The translations under genes and the position numbers were made by a program. A DNA stretch of 64,000 bases, taken from the NCBI RefSeq assembly GCF_003583985.1, contig NZ_QXML01000002.1, positions 496,001-560,000 on the forward strand, in the 5' to 3' direction. The notes under the pieces were generated by a model, which ran no database searches, was not told where the DNA came from, and saw only the letters and a list, made by a program, of their open reading frames with translations. Shown in pieces: positions 41,622-49,871 of the stretch (the first letter of the stretch is position 1; each line of letters begins with the position of its first letter). This DNA is from Algoriphagus lacus. Lineage in GTDB: Bacteria > Bacteroidota > Bacteroidia > Cytophagales > Cyclobacteriaceae.

Positions 41622-42335
41622 ATGTCTAGTCATCCTCACAATACGCCATGTGAGCTTTGCGCCAGCAGGAAGTATTCACTTTTCTCTGACCTCCCGGAAG
41701 CTCAGATTTGCACAATATCTGATCATAAGAATCTGATATCCCATCGAAAAGGACAGATTCTCTATTACGAAGGAACCAAGCCTTTGGGTATTTTCTGCAT
41801 CAATGCCGGTGTAGTCAAAGTCTATAAAACCGCCTCAAACGGCAAGGAACAAATCATTCACTTAGCTCAAAAAGGAGACTTTCTGGGTTATGCAGCACTT
41901 TTGGGAGAGGAAAACTATTCCAATTCTGCTATGATCATCGAGGATGCCAAAATCTGTTTTGTCCCTAAAGAAGCCTTTATTAACTCCCTTCTCCACAATA
42001 CGCAATTTTTTAGACGTGTTGCAAAGGCATTGAGCCATGAAATCGGAGTAATGGAGGAAAAGCTTACTGATGCTACCCAGAAAAGTATCCGGGAGCGACT
42101 TGCCTTTGTCCTCCTTCAGTTGGGAAATTCCTATGGTGTAGAAGGAGCCGGTAGTCAAAAAATTGATCTTATTCTTAGCCGAGAAGAAATTGCCGGGATC
42201 GTCGGGACAGCTACAGAATCCGTTATTCGCCTGCTTTCCGAGTTCAAAAAAGACAAGCTGATCGATCTGGATGGAAAGAAAATCATTATCAAAGACCGGC
42301 GGGGACTCGCCCGCTTATCAGATTTTTACGCCTGA
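41622..42335 (+). CDS. Crp/Fnr-family regulator with Fnr-like cysteines
   Basis: 237-residue regulator: N-terminal cyclic-nucleotide-binding-type beta-roll (KGQILYYEGTKPLGIFCINAGVVKVYK), dimer helix (EEKLTDATQKSIRERLAFVLLQLG) and C-terminal winged HTH with recognition segment LSREEIAGIVGTATESVIRLLSEFKKDKLI. It has Cys10 and Cys13 in PCELCASR, Cys30, and Cys112 in AKICFVPKEAF, which aligns with the central Fe-S-ligating Cys122 of E. coli FNR. The spacing C-x2-C-x16-C differs from FNR's C-x2-C-x5-C. Oxygen or redox sensing by an Fe-S cluster is therefore plausible but unproven. Downstream genes include a redox pair, making them candidate targets. Confidence 0.85.
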   Translation: MSSHPHNTPCELCASRKYSLFSDLPEAQICTISDHKNLISHRKGQILYYEGTKPLGIFCINAGVVKVYKTASNGKEQIIHLAQKGDFLGYAALLGEENYSNSAMIIEDAKICFVPKEAFINSLLHNTQFFRRVAKALSHEIGVMEEKLTDATQKSIRERLAFVLLQLGNSYGVEGAGSQKIDLILSREEIAGIVGTATESVIRLLSEFKKDKLIDLDGKKIIIKDRRGLARLSDFYA

Positions 42336-42371
42336 TTAGAACCTCTTCCCCAGGATTCGGGTTTTTCGGAC

Positions 42372-42890
42372 ATGAACAGTACACTTATCAGTTGGCTGAC
42401 ATTCCGGAAAACCCGATTTCTTTTTTTCGGGCTTCTCATGATGCCGTTTTTTTCCTATTCACAGTCTCTCGCTTACAAGACTTTGCTGGATGGATTATAT
42501 GACAAAAATTTTCCTGTAGTCAAAGCGGAGCAAATAAGTGACCTTTCCAATTACCAGGTGCTTGATGCCAGGGAACGGGAGGAGTTTGAGGTAAGTCATC
42601 TTTCAGGTGCCAAATGGGTTGGCTATGAGACGTTTGATTTGAAGAATGTAGAAAATCTGGATCGAAATGAGCCGGTTTTAATTTATTGTACCGTGGGAGC
42701 CAGGTCTCAGGAAATCGGCAAAAAGCTTCAGGAAGCTGGATTTACCCGAGTTTACAATTTATATGGGGGGATCATCCAATGGTCCAATTCCGAGAAACCC
42801 TTGGAGTCCCAAGGTAAGCCCACCCGAAAAGTCCATACCTATTCCAAGACTTGGGGGATTTGGCTCACCAAAGGAGAAAAAGTTAATTAG
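42372..42890 (+). CDS. Exported rhodanese-domain protein
   Basis: 172 residues with an N-terminal signal (FFGLLMMPFFSYS, about 17-30) and one rhodanese domain: YQVLDAREREEFEVSHLSGA, and the active loop YCTVGARSQEIG with Cys106 as the persulfide-forming residue. Single-domain exported rhodaneses transfer sulfur or bind thiols; the acceptor is unknown. It follows the Crp/Fnr gene by 36 bases and precedes the DUF547 lipoprotein by 89, so it may share regulation with both. Confidence 0.85.
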   Translation: MNSTLISWLTFRKTRFLFFGLLMMPFFSYSQSLAYKTLLDGLYDKNFPVVKAEQISDLSNYQVLDAREREEFEVSHLSGAKWVGYETFDLKNVENLDRNEPVLIYCTVGARSQEIGKKLQEAGFTRVYNLYGGIIQWSNSEKPLESQGKPTRKVHTYSKTWGIWLTKGEKVN

Positions 42891-42979
42891 AGTGAAAATT
42901 GCCCCATATTCTCAATTGGGCCAATAGCCATTCATCCCTATTTGAATTCTTTCCGTAGATGCCCATCAAACTCCTATTT

Positions 42980-43744
42980 ATGAAATCCCTTCGCTTTCTT
43001 CCAGTTTTCCTGATTGCTCTTTTTCTTTTTTCATGTCAAGGTTCAACCTTGGGAATGGCAGGCACCACTCCTCCAAGTCATCAACTCTGGGATCAGCTCG
43101 TTAAAGCTCATGTCAAACCAAATGGGATGGTCGATTACAAAGGATTTATCCGGGAAAAGGCTAAGCTGGAGAGCTATCTGAAACTCCTTTCTGCCAACGC
43201 TCCCGACCGCAAAACCTGGTCAAAAAATCAGCAACTCGCCTATTGGATCAATGCCTACAATGCTTTTACGGTCAAATTGATCGTGGATAATTACCCAGTC
43301 AAAAGCATACGGGATTTGGGTCCGGCGCTAAAAATACCGATGATTAAGGATGTCTGGCATTACCAGTTTTTTAAGATCGGAGGAGTTGATTCCAGTCTTG
43401 ATGAGATTGAGCATTCCATTCTGAGAAAAGAATTTGACGAACCTCGAATCCATTTTGCGATCAATTGTGCTTCCGTTTCCTGTCCTCCATTATTGAATGA
43501 GGCATTTGTTGCTGAGAAAATCGAGGCTCAATTAACTAAGGTGGCAACCACATTCATCAATGATCCTTCCCGCAATAAAATCACTCCTGATCAGGCTCAG
43601 ATTTCCTCCATTTTTTCCTGGTTTAAAGGTGATTTTACCAAAAAAGGATCTCTGATTGATTTTCTGAATACCTATTCAAAAGTGAAACTTAAGCCAAGCG
43701 CCAAAATTTCACATTTGGATTACAACTGGAATCTGAACGAATAG
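42980..43744 (+). CDS. DUF547 lipoprotein
   Basis: 254-residue lipoprotein: MKSLRFLPVFLIALFLFSC ends in a lipobox Cys19. The mature protein is a single DUF547 domain (WINAYNAFTVKLIVDNYPVKSIRDLG, IEHSILRKEFDEPRIHFAINCASVSCPPL, FLNTYSKVKL), with conserved Asn-Cys-Ala-Ser and Cys-Pro-Pro residues that look like a catalytic-type site related to papain/transglutaminase folds. Activity is not established for this family. I start at ATG 42980, the signal peptide, not the in-frame ATG seven codons upstream. It opens the tightly packed run that continues to 53760, with only 45 bases to the oxidoreductase. Confidence 0.85.
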   Translation: MKSLRFLPVFLIALFLFSCQGSTLGMAGTTPPSHQLWDQLVKAHVKPNGMVDYKGFIREKAKLESYLKLLSANAPDRKTWSKNQQLAYWINAYNAFTVKLIVDNYPVKSIRDLGPALKIPMIKDVWHYQFFKIGGVDSSLDEIEHSILRKEFDEPRIHFAINCASVSCPPLLNEAFVAEKIEAQLTKVATTFINDPSRNKITPDQAQISSIFSWFKGDFTKKGSLIDFLNTYSKVKLKPSAKISHLDYNWNLNE

Positions 43745-43789
43745 CCGAAACATTTTCGGTAACTTAACCCCATCCCATTTTTTTTACCC

Positions 43790-45145
43790 ATGAGCCAATC
43801 CCGGCATATCGTCATTATCGGCAACGGAATTTCCGGTGTTACTTGTGCTAGAAATCTGAGAAAACTGGATTCGGGAGCAAGAATCACCCTGATTTCCGGG
43901 GAATCGAAGTATTTTTTTTCCCGCACCGCGTTGATGTATGTGTTCATGGGGCACATGAAATTTGAGCATACCCAACCTTACGAGCCGTGGTTTTGGGAGA
44001 AAAACAGAATTGACCTGAAAGAAGCATGGGTCAAGCAGGTGGATTTTGAAGGAAAATCGCTCCTTTTTAGCTCGGGCGAAAAACTGGCTTATGATGCATT
44101 GGTCATTGCTACGGGTTCCAAGCCCAATAAATTCGGTTGGCCGGGCCAAGATCTGATTGGAGTTCAGGGATTGTATTCCAAGCAGGATTTGGAGTTGATG
44201 GAAAAAAATACTCAATCAGGTGTACAGCGGGCCGCGATTGTCGGCGGTGGATTGATCGGAATCGAAATGGCTGAAATGCTTGCCTACAAAAAGATACCGG
44301 TGACTTTCCTTGTCCGCGAAAAAGGATTCTGGGACAATGTCCTCCCCAAAGAAGAATCCGAATTGGTCAGCAGACACATCCGCGAGCATCATATCGATTT
44401 GCGATTGGAGACCGAGCTAAAAGAGATTCTTTCGGATTCCAACGGTCGAGTCCGTGCAGTAATCACCTCAATAGGGGAGGAAATCCCTTGTCAGTTTGTA
44501 GGATTGACGGCTGGAGTAACACCAAACATCGATTTTCTAAGAAATACTGTACTCCAAGTGAATCGGGGAGTGAAAGTGGATGAGTATTTCCAAACCAATA
44601 TTCCCGATGTTTTTGCCATAGGAGACTGTGCGGAATTTGAAAAACCACCTGCTGCAGACCGGCGAAATATTGAACAAGTATGGTACACCGGACGAATGCA
44701 CGGGGAAACGCTAGCCTACAACCTCTGCAATAAACCAGTCCCTTATCGGCCGGGTGTATGGTTCAACTCAGCCAAATTTCTGGATATCGAGTACCAAACT
44801 TACGGGACGGTGCCTCCGACTTGGGATGAAAGTCAGGTCAAAAGTTTTTACTGGGAGCATGCTTCGGGAAAGGTCTGTTTCCGCATGCTGATGAATTCCT
44901 CTGGTCAGATATTAGGTGTCAATAATTTCGGCTTTAGACTCAGGCATGAGTTGATGGACCGTGCGATTCGTGAAAAATGGTCCGGAGGAAAGGTGATGGC
45001 CCGGTTAAAACACGCGAATTTCGACCCGGAGTTTTTTGCTCCCTATTACATCGAAATTCAAAATGCTTTCAAAACAGAAATAGGAGGCCATTTTCATCTT
45101 GCAAAGAAATCATTTATCCAAAAACTTTTCGGAGCAAGCGTATGA
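43790..45145 (+). CDS. FAD-dependent NAD(P)H oxidoreductase
   Basis: 451-residue pyridine-nucleotide-disulfide-type flavoprotein. FAD motif VIIGNGISGVTCARNL (8-23), NAD(P) motif AIVGGGLIGIEMAEML (about 145-160), the ATGSKPNKFGWPG and FAIGDCAEF signatures are present. It lacks the CxxxxC disulfide of glutathione reductases, so it belongs to the nitrite-reductase-B/rubredoxin-reductase-like group that passes electrons from NAD(P)H to a protein partner. The C-terminal 130 residues form an extra domain. It overlaps by ATGA the gene for a membrane polyferredoxin, its likely electron acceptor (inference). Confidence 0.88.
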   Translation: MSQSRHIVIIGNGISGVTCARNLRKLDSGARITLISGESKYFFSRTALMYVFMGHMKFEHTQPYEPWFWEKNRIDLKEAWVKQVDFEGKSLLFSSGEKLAYDALVIATGSKPNKFGWPGQDLIGVQGLYSKQDLELMEKNTQSGVQRAAIVGGGLIGIEMAEMLAYKKIPVTFLVREKGFWDNVLPKEESELVSRHIREHHIDLRLETELKEILSDSNGRVRAVITSIGEEIPCQFVGLTAGVTPNIDFLRNTVLQVNRGVKVDEYFQTNIPDVFAIGDCAEFEKPPAADRRNIEQVWYTGRMHGETLAYNLCNKPVPYRPGVWFNSAKFLDIEYQTYGTVPPTWDESQVKSFYWEHASGKVCFRMLMNSSGQILGVNNFGFRLRHELMDRAIREKWSGGKVMARLKHANFDPEFFAPYYIEIQNAFKTEIGGHFHLAKKSFIQKLFGASV

Positions 45146-46686
45146 AGGGAATAGAGAAATTAGGTTTAGGATTGTTTCTGATCGGGTTGATTGTATTTCT
45201 GATCATTCCGTTTTTGGGAACATACACCCTTTCCGAAGACTTGGTTTTGGCAAAGACCAAGGATATTCATCAGGAGAAAATGGCTGAGATTCTTGAGCCG
45301 ATGTACGGGAAGGAATATGGTTCCAGTTTTTCGTTTCTCGCTGCATTTGGGGAAAATTTTGGCACCTACAATGACCAACTGAAATCGCAACAACTCTGGG
45401 ATCAGGTCATTTGGGATGATTACAGTTTTGCTTTGGCTTTTTCAGCTTTGCAAAGTCCGGTTCGCGAAAATCCCTGGCTATACTTTGGCCTTTCAATTGG
45501 CTTGGCAGTTTTGGGAGGATTTTTATACAACTTTCGCCAATACCAGAACGAGCCTGCAGGGATCAAAAACAACGGTATTTTCCATTCCTCTTTGAAGAAT
45601 AAAGGGCTTATCGGGATGCTGACAGGATCATTTCTAATCTTGTTTTACGTCGTTCTGTATTGGTTTCCGGCTTATTTGGTCAATCTCGTTTGGATGGTGA
45701 GTCCCATTTCTGAGATCCTGTCCGGCAATCCCGCCAGTCAATGGTTTCTTTACGGATTGATTTATACCCTGGCCATTATCGTGATGGGAATCCGGATGTT
45801 TCGAAAGTATCGAGGCAACAAATATCAACAACTCCGGACAGCGTCGGTCATGTTTTTTCAGACGGCCTTTGCTTTCCTGATCCCTGAAATCCTGGTGTTG
45901 CTCAATCAGCCCTACTTTGATTTCAAAAATATCTGGCCTTTGGATTACGATTTTTTCTATGATTATCAGATCTCCGCGTTCCTTTCTGGAGGGGGAGTAG
46001 GCATGTTTATGCTGATTTGGGGCATTTTGTTGATTATCGTGGGAGTTCCTGTGTTTACCTATTTCTTTGGAAAAAGATGGTATTGCTCTTGGGTTTGCGG
46101 TTGTGGCGGCTTGGCCGAAACCGTAGGAGATCCCTTTCGGCAGCTTTCTGACAAGTCTGTCAAAGCCTGGAAATACGAGCGGGTAATCATTCATAGTGTC
46201 CTCGTTTTGGCAGTGGTGATGACAGTGGTGACCATCGCCAACTACTTTTCGGGCTTCAGCTTTTTGGGAAATGTAACCAACCAGCTACATTCGTTTTACG
46301 GTTTTGCGATCGGTTCGGCATTTGCAGGAGTTGTGGGCACTGGATTCTATCCATTTATGGGGAATCGGGTGTGGTGTCGTTTCGGATGTCCCTTGGCTGC
46401 CTATTTGGGAATTGTGCAACGGTTCAAATCCAGATTTCGAATCACCACCAATGGAGGTCAGTGCATTTCCTGCGGCAATTGCTCCACGTATTGTGAGATG
46501 GGAATTGATGTCCGCTGGTATGCCCAGCGAGGGCAGAATATTGTCCGTTCCTCCTGTGTGGGTTGTGGAGTATGCTCGGCAGTTTGTCCGAGAGGGGTGT
46601 TGAAGTTGGAAAACGGACCGGAAGAAAACCGAATCAACGACCTGCCGATCATCATCGGCAACGATTCCATCAAGATCAACTTGTAA
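45142..46686 (+). CDS. Membrane polyferredoxin (NapH/CcoG-like 4Fe-4S protein)
   Basis: 514-residue integral-membrane protein. Membrane helices lie at about 6-25, 110-128, 158-183, 202-220, 240-256, 285-309, 350-368 and 390-407. The cytoplasmic NapH/NosR-type motifs are RWYCSWVCGCGG (C315, C319, C321) and WCRFGCP (C412, C416). Two 4Fe-4S ferredoxin clusters follow: C441, C444, C447, C451 and C472, C475, C478, C482. Such proteins pass electrons between quinones and periplasmic or cytoplasmic partners. The start ATG 45142 overlaps the oxidoreductase stop; the glycosyltransferase begins at the very next base after its stop. The full redox partner is unknown. Confidence 0.88.
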   Translation: MKGIEKLGLGLFLIGLIVFLIIPFLGTYTLSEDLVLAKTKDIHQEKMAEILEPMYGKEYGSSFSFLAAFGENFGTYNDQLKSQQLWDQVIWDDYSFALAFSALQSPVRENPWLYFGLSIGLAVLGGFLYNFRQYQNEPAGIKNNGIFHSSLKNKGLIGMLTGSFLILFYVVLYWFPAYLVNLVWMVSPISEILSGNPASQWFLYGLIYTLAIIVMGIRMFRKYRGNKYQQLRTASVMFFQTAFAFLIPEILVLLNQPYFDFKNIWPLDYDFFYDYQISAFLSGGGVGMFMLIWGILLIIVGVPVFTYFFGKRWYCSWVCGCGGLAETVGDPFRQLSDKSVKAWKYERVIIHSVLVLAVVMTVVTIANYFSGFSFLGNVTNQLHSFYGFAIGSAFAGVVGTGFYPFMGNRVWCRFGCPLAAYLGIVQRFKSRFRITTNGGQCISCGNCSTYCEMGIDVRWYAQRGQNIVRSSCVGCGVCSAVCPRGVLKLENGPEENRINDLPIIIGNDSIKINL

Positions 46687-48156
46687 ATGATTTTCCTCTA
46701 TTTCCTCTGTGGACTGTATTTTCTGGGAATGCTTTTCATCCTGATTTACAGTCTGGCACAGGGGCATTTGTTGTTCCATTTTCTAAAAGCCAGAAAAGAG
46801 TGGGATAATATCCCGAATAAAACTCCAGAAGAATGGCCAAAAGTCACCGTTCAACTTCCGGTGTTCAATGAGCTCTACGTAGTGGAGCGGCTCATTGAGG
46901 CAGCAGCGAAACTGAACTATCCCAAAGATTTACTTCAAATCCAAATTTTGGATGACAGCACGGATCAGACTGTTGATCTCATCAGGGAAAAATTGAATGA
47001 ATACCCGGAAGTCAATTTTCAATACATTCACCGCACCAACCGAGCAGGCTTTAAAGCAGGAGCTTTGCGAGAAGGTTTGGAAAAAGCGACTGGTGAGTTT
47101 ATTGCGATCTTCGATGCGGATTTCGTTCCTGATCCGGACTTTTTGATCAAGACTCTTCCTTATTTCTCCTCAGAAAAAGTCGGGATGATCCAGACCCGTT
47201 GGACTCACCTAAACAGGGATTATTCCCTGTTGACCCGGTTGCAGGCATTTGCACTTGATGCACATTTTTTCATCGAGCAAATGGGAAGAAATCATCAGGG
47301 AGCCTTTATCAATTTCAACGGAACCGGAGGGATCTGGCGGAAAAGCTGCATCCTCGATGCGGGCAACTGGCATGATGATACCTTGACCGAAGACTTGGAT
47401 CTGAGCTATCGGGCCCAGCGCAAGGGCTGGAAATTCGTCTATCGACCCGAAATAGAATCGCCTGCAGAGCTTCCTCCGATCATGTCCGCCATCAAATCTC
47501 AGCAATTTCGCTGGACTAAAGGTGGAGCAGAGTGTGCAGTGAAGCATGCCGGAGCAGTCAGTCATGAAGCGCTTCCCTTTAGGGTGAAATTTCACTCCTT
47601 CGCCCACTTGTTCAATTCCACTATTTTCATTGCAGTTTTGCTCACCAGCTTGAGCAGCATCGGGGTTTGGTGGGCTGGGGAAAAGGGGCTGATTCCGGAG
47701 GTTTTGATCCGGATTTCCGGGATTTTCCTGATTGGGTTTGTGCTGATCGCCGGAGTATATCTGGTCTCCTATTTCTATGGCAAGCGCTCCTTTGTCAATT
47801 CGGCCTTGGGAGTGATTTGGCAGCTTCCGCTCTTTTTGTCGGTCTCCATGGGATTGGCTTTGCACAATGCACAGGCGGTTTGGGAAGGCCTTTCAGGTAA
47901 AAAATCACCCTTCATTCGAACCCCAAAATTCAACCTGGAATCGGGAAATGTTCAGCTTTCAGGAAACCGCTACCTGCTACACCGAATGCCGATCACTACT
48001 TGGTTTGAGGGACTTTTGGCGCTGGTTTTCTGGGGAATGGTTTGGTTGGCTTTTCGGGAGAAAAACTTTCTTTTCCTTCCGTTTCACACCATGCTGGCCT
48101 TTGGGTATAGCCTGGTTTTTATCACCTCATTCAAATCCTACGGCCTCGGCCGCTAA
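46687..48156 (+). CDS. Membrane GT2 glycosyltransferase, cellulose-synthase-like
   Basis: 489 residues: N-terminal membrane helix (about 2-27), cytoplasmic GT2 domain and C-terminal helices (about 305-325, 340-360, 375-395, 430-480). GT-A motifs are VTVQLPVFNE, ILDDSTDQT, the DxD in FDADFVPDPD, the catalytic Asp in TEDLDLSYR and QQFRWTKG (the Q-x-x-R-W acceptor motif). It resembles ceramide glucosyltransferase and cellulose-synthase-like enzymes, so it either makes a polymer processively or glycosylates a lipid. Donor and acceptor are not readable. It is joined directly to the polyferredoxin gene and followed six bases later by a second GT2 gene. Confidence 0.88.
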   Translation: MIFLYFLCGLYFLGMLFILIYSLAQGHLLFHFLKARKEWDNIPNKTPEEWPKVTVQLPVFNELYVVERLIEAAAKLNYPKDLLQIQILDDSTDQTVDLIREKLNEYPEVNFQYIHRTNRAGFKAGALREGLEKATGEFIAIFDADFVPDPDFLIKTLPYFSSEKVGMIQTRWTHLNRDYSLLTRLQAFALDAHFFIEQMGRNHQGAFINFNGTGGIWRKSCILDAGNWHDDTLTEDLDLSYRAQRKGWKFVYRPEIESPAELPPIMSAIKSQQFRWTKGGAECAVKHAGAVSHEALPFRVKFHSFAHLFNSTIFIAVLLTSLSSIGVWWAGEKGLIPEVLIRISGIFLIGFVLIAGVYLVSYFYGKRSFVNSALGVIWQLPLFLSVSMGLALHNAQAVWEGLSGKKSPFIRTPKFNLESGNVQLSGNRYLLHRMPITTWFEGLLALVFWGMVWLAFREKNFLFLPFHTMLAFGYSLVFITSFKSYGLGR

Positions 48157-48162
48157 TTTATA

Positions 48163-48855
48163 ATGTTCAATTCCCCGATCATTGACGTCATCATTCCTGC
48201 TTACAATGAGGAAAAGTCAATTCCCAAAGTCATTGCCGAAATCCCCAACTTCGTCCGCCACATCGTGGTGGCAAATAACAATTCGACCGATCGGACTGGA
48301 GCAGTAGCCCAAGAGGCGGGTGCTATTGTGGTCTTTGAACCGCAAAAGGGCTATGGAAAAGCCTGCCTCACGGCCATGGATTGGATAAAAAAACAGGAAA
48401 TCCAACCCGATATTGTCGTGTTTTTGGATGGTGATTATAGCGATTATCCGGAGGAAATGACGGATTTGATTCAGCCGATTTTGGGAGGAAAAGCCGAACT
48501 GGTCATCGGGTCAAGAGCCTTGGGACAGCGGGAAAGTGGATCGATGACGTTTCCTCAAGTCTTTGGAAACTGGCTGGCGACTACGATGATGCGATATATG
48601 CAAGGCGCCAAATTTTCGGATTTAGGTCCTTTTCGAGCCATTGTCTGGAAAAGACTCCTCGAAATAAACATGATCGATCAGAACTTTGGGTGGACCATTG
48701 AGATGCAGATCAAAGCCCATAAAGCCGGCCTCAATTATTCAGAGATACCAGTCAATTACCGCAAGCGGATCGGAGTGTCCAAAGTCAGCGGGACGGTCAA
48801 AGGCGTGATCGGAGCGGGCTATAAGATTATTTTTACGATCTTCAAATATTGGTGA
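48163..48855 (+). CDS. GT2 glycosyltransferase, polyprenyl-phosphate hexose synthase-like
   Basis: 230 residues, soluble, with VIIPAYNEEKSIPKVIAEI, VVANNNSTDRTGAVAQ, LDGDYSDYPEEM (DxD) and DLGPFRAIVWKRLLEI. This fits the DPM1/UGP-like group that transfers a hexose to polyprenyl phosphate on the cytoplasmic side, although the C-terminal membrane helices of many such enzymes are absent and only a short hydrophobic end (VIGAGYKIIFTIFKYW) is seen. If so, it would provide the lipid-linked sugar for the GT-C protein at 49868 (inference). Confidence 0.83.
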   Translation: MFNSPIIDVIIPAYNEEKSIPKVIAEIPNFVRHIVVANNNSTDRTGAVAQEAGAIVVFEPQKGYGKACLTAMDWIKKQEIQPDIVVFLDGDYSDYPEEMTDLIQPILGGKAELVIGSRALGQRESGSMTFPQVFGNWLATTMMRYMQGAKFSDLGPFRAIVWKRLLEINMIDQNFGWTIEMQIKAHKAGLNYSEIPVNYRKRIGVSKVSGTVKGVIGAGYKIIFTIFKYW

Positions 48856-48915
48856 TTCAGTTGGCAGTGTGAAGTCAACAGTGTACTATCACAGTTGACA
48901 GAAGAACAGGAAGTA
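48856..48915. repeat. Degenerate GTTGGCAGT/GTTGACAG filler in the operon
   Basis: The 86-base gap between the second GT2 gene and the lipoprotein begins with CAGTTGGCAGTGTGAAGTC-like sequence, with GTCAAC (48874-48879) and GTTGAC (48894-48899) in inverted orientation. This looks like the simple GTTGGCAG-type filler found between genes of Cytophagales, not a terminator. Confidence 0.4.
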
Positions 48916-48941
48916 CTCGATCCCTAATTCAAACTTACAAT

Positions 48942-49871
48942 ATGAAACCGTCACCTCTTAGCGTCCGAAATCCCAAGTCCCAAATCCTAATTTTTCAATT
49001 TTTATTCTTCCTTCTATCTTTCTCAATTTTTCTTTTTTCCTGCAGTCCTTCCGGCCGTGAAGGAGTAGAGGAAGAGCAGTTTGCCAAGTATTGGTATCAG
49101 GGAAAAGCCGAAATCAATGTCTTTGACCTTCAGCAAAGCCGATACGGTCAGGTAAGACCCGGTAAGGCCGTGATGATCTTCGTGACGGAGGATTTTTCCA
49201 AGGCTAAACAAGTCAAACTTGATAATCCCAAAGACCGCCCCTCGGATGCACAAAAGGTGCTGAAGCTGAACATGACACGTGAATTTGTGACCGGAGTATA
49301 TCCGTACCACACCATGCTTTCTGTCTTTACGCCGGTGTATGAGGAGGTCTGGTCGCCCAAACTCACCGCTTCCGTGACCGAGTGGTGCGGGCAATCTTTT
49401 ACCCAATTGAATTTTAAAAGTGGCAAGTATAACGCAAAGCAGTTTTCCTACTTTGAGAACGAAGGTGATGCGGAGACTAAACTCGATGCACCTGCCGAGG
49501 AGGAGATTTTTAACCTGATTCGCCTGAATCCGGACTTAGTGCCGATGGGAAATCTGAGATTGGTTCCAAGTCTGATCTTCCAGCGATTTGCCCATATTCC
49601 GCTCAAAGCAGAATCAGCGACAGTTTCAAAAAGAGACATCGGCTCCAATCAATCCGAAATCGAAGTAGCTTATTCCGAAATCGGACGCAAGCTCATCGTC
49701 CGGTACCAGATGTTTTTTCCTTATGAAATCATTGCTTTTCAGGAAGTCTGGACCAAAGCTGACGGGAAGCAGGAAATCACCACTGCTACCCGAACCAACA
49801 TGCAGATGCTGGACTATTGGAATCAAAATGAAAAGGTGTTTGAACCTTTGAGAAAGGACTTGGGGCTGTGA
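48942..49871 (+). CDS. Lipoprotein of unknown function
   Basis: 309 residues. A long N-terminus (MKPSPLSVRNPKSQILIF...) leads through a hydrophobic stretch (FLFFLLSFSIFLFSC) to a lipobox Cys34. The first 20 residues come from simple AT-rich filler-like DNA (CCCAAGTCCCAAATCC), so the present signal may be a recent extension. The mature part (AKYWYQGKAEINVFDLQQSRYGQVRPGKAVMIFVTEDF) has no domain I recognise; some related proteins carry unreliable names in annotation. It overlaps the GT-C-type gene by GTGA, so it probably takes part in the same envelope pathway. Confidence 0.72.
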   Translation: MKPSPLSVRNPKSQILIFQFLFFLLSFSIFLFSCSPSGREGVEEEQFAKYWYQGKAEINVFDLQQSRYGQVRPGKAVMIFVTEDFSKAKQVKLDNPKDRPSDAQKVLKLNMTREFVTGVYPYHTMLSVFTPVYEEVWSPKLTASVTEWCGQSFTQLNFKSGKYNAKQFSYFENEGDAETKLDAPAEEEIFNLIRLNPDLVPMGNLRLVPSLIFQRFAHIPLKAESATVSKRDIGSNQSEIEVAYSEIGRKLIVRYQMFFPYEIIAFQEVWTKADGKQEITTATRTNMQMLDYWNQNEKVFEPLRKDLGL

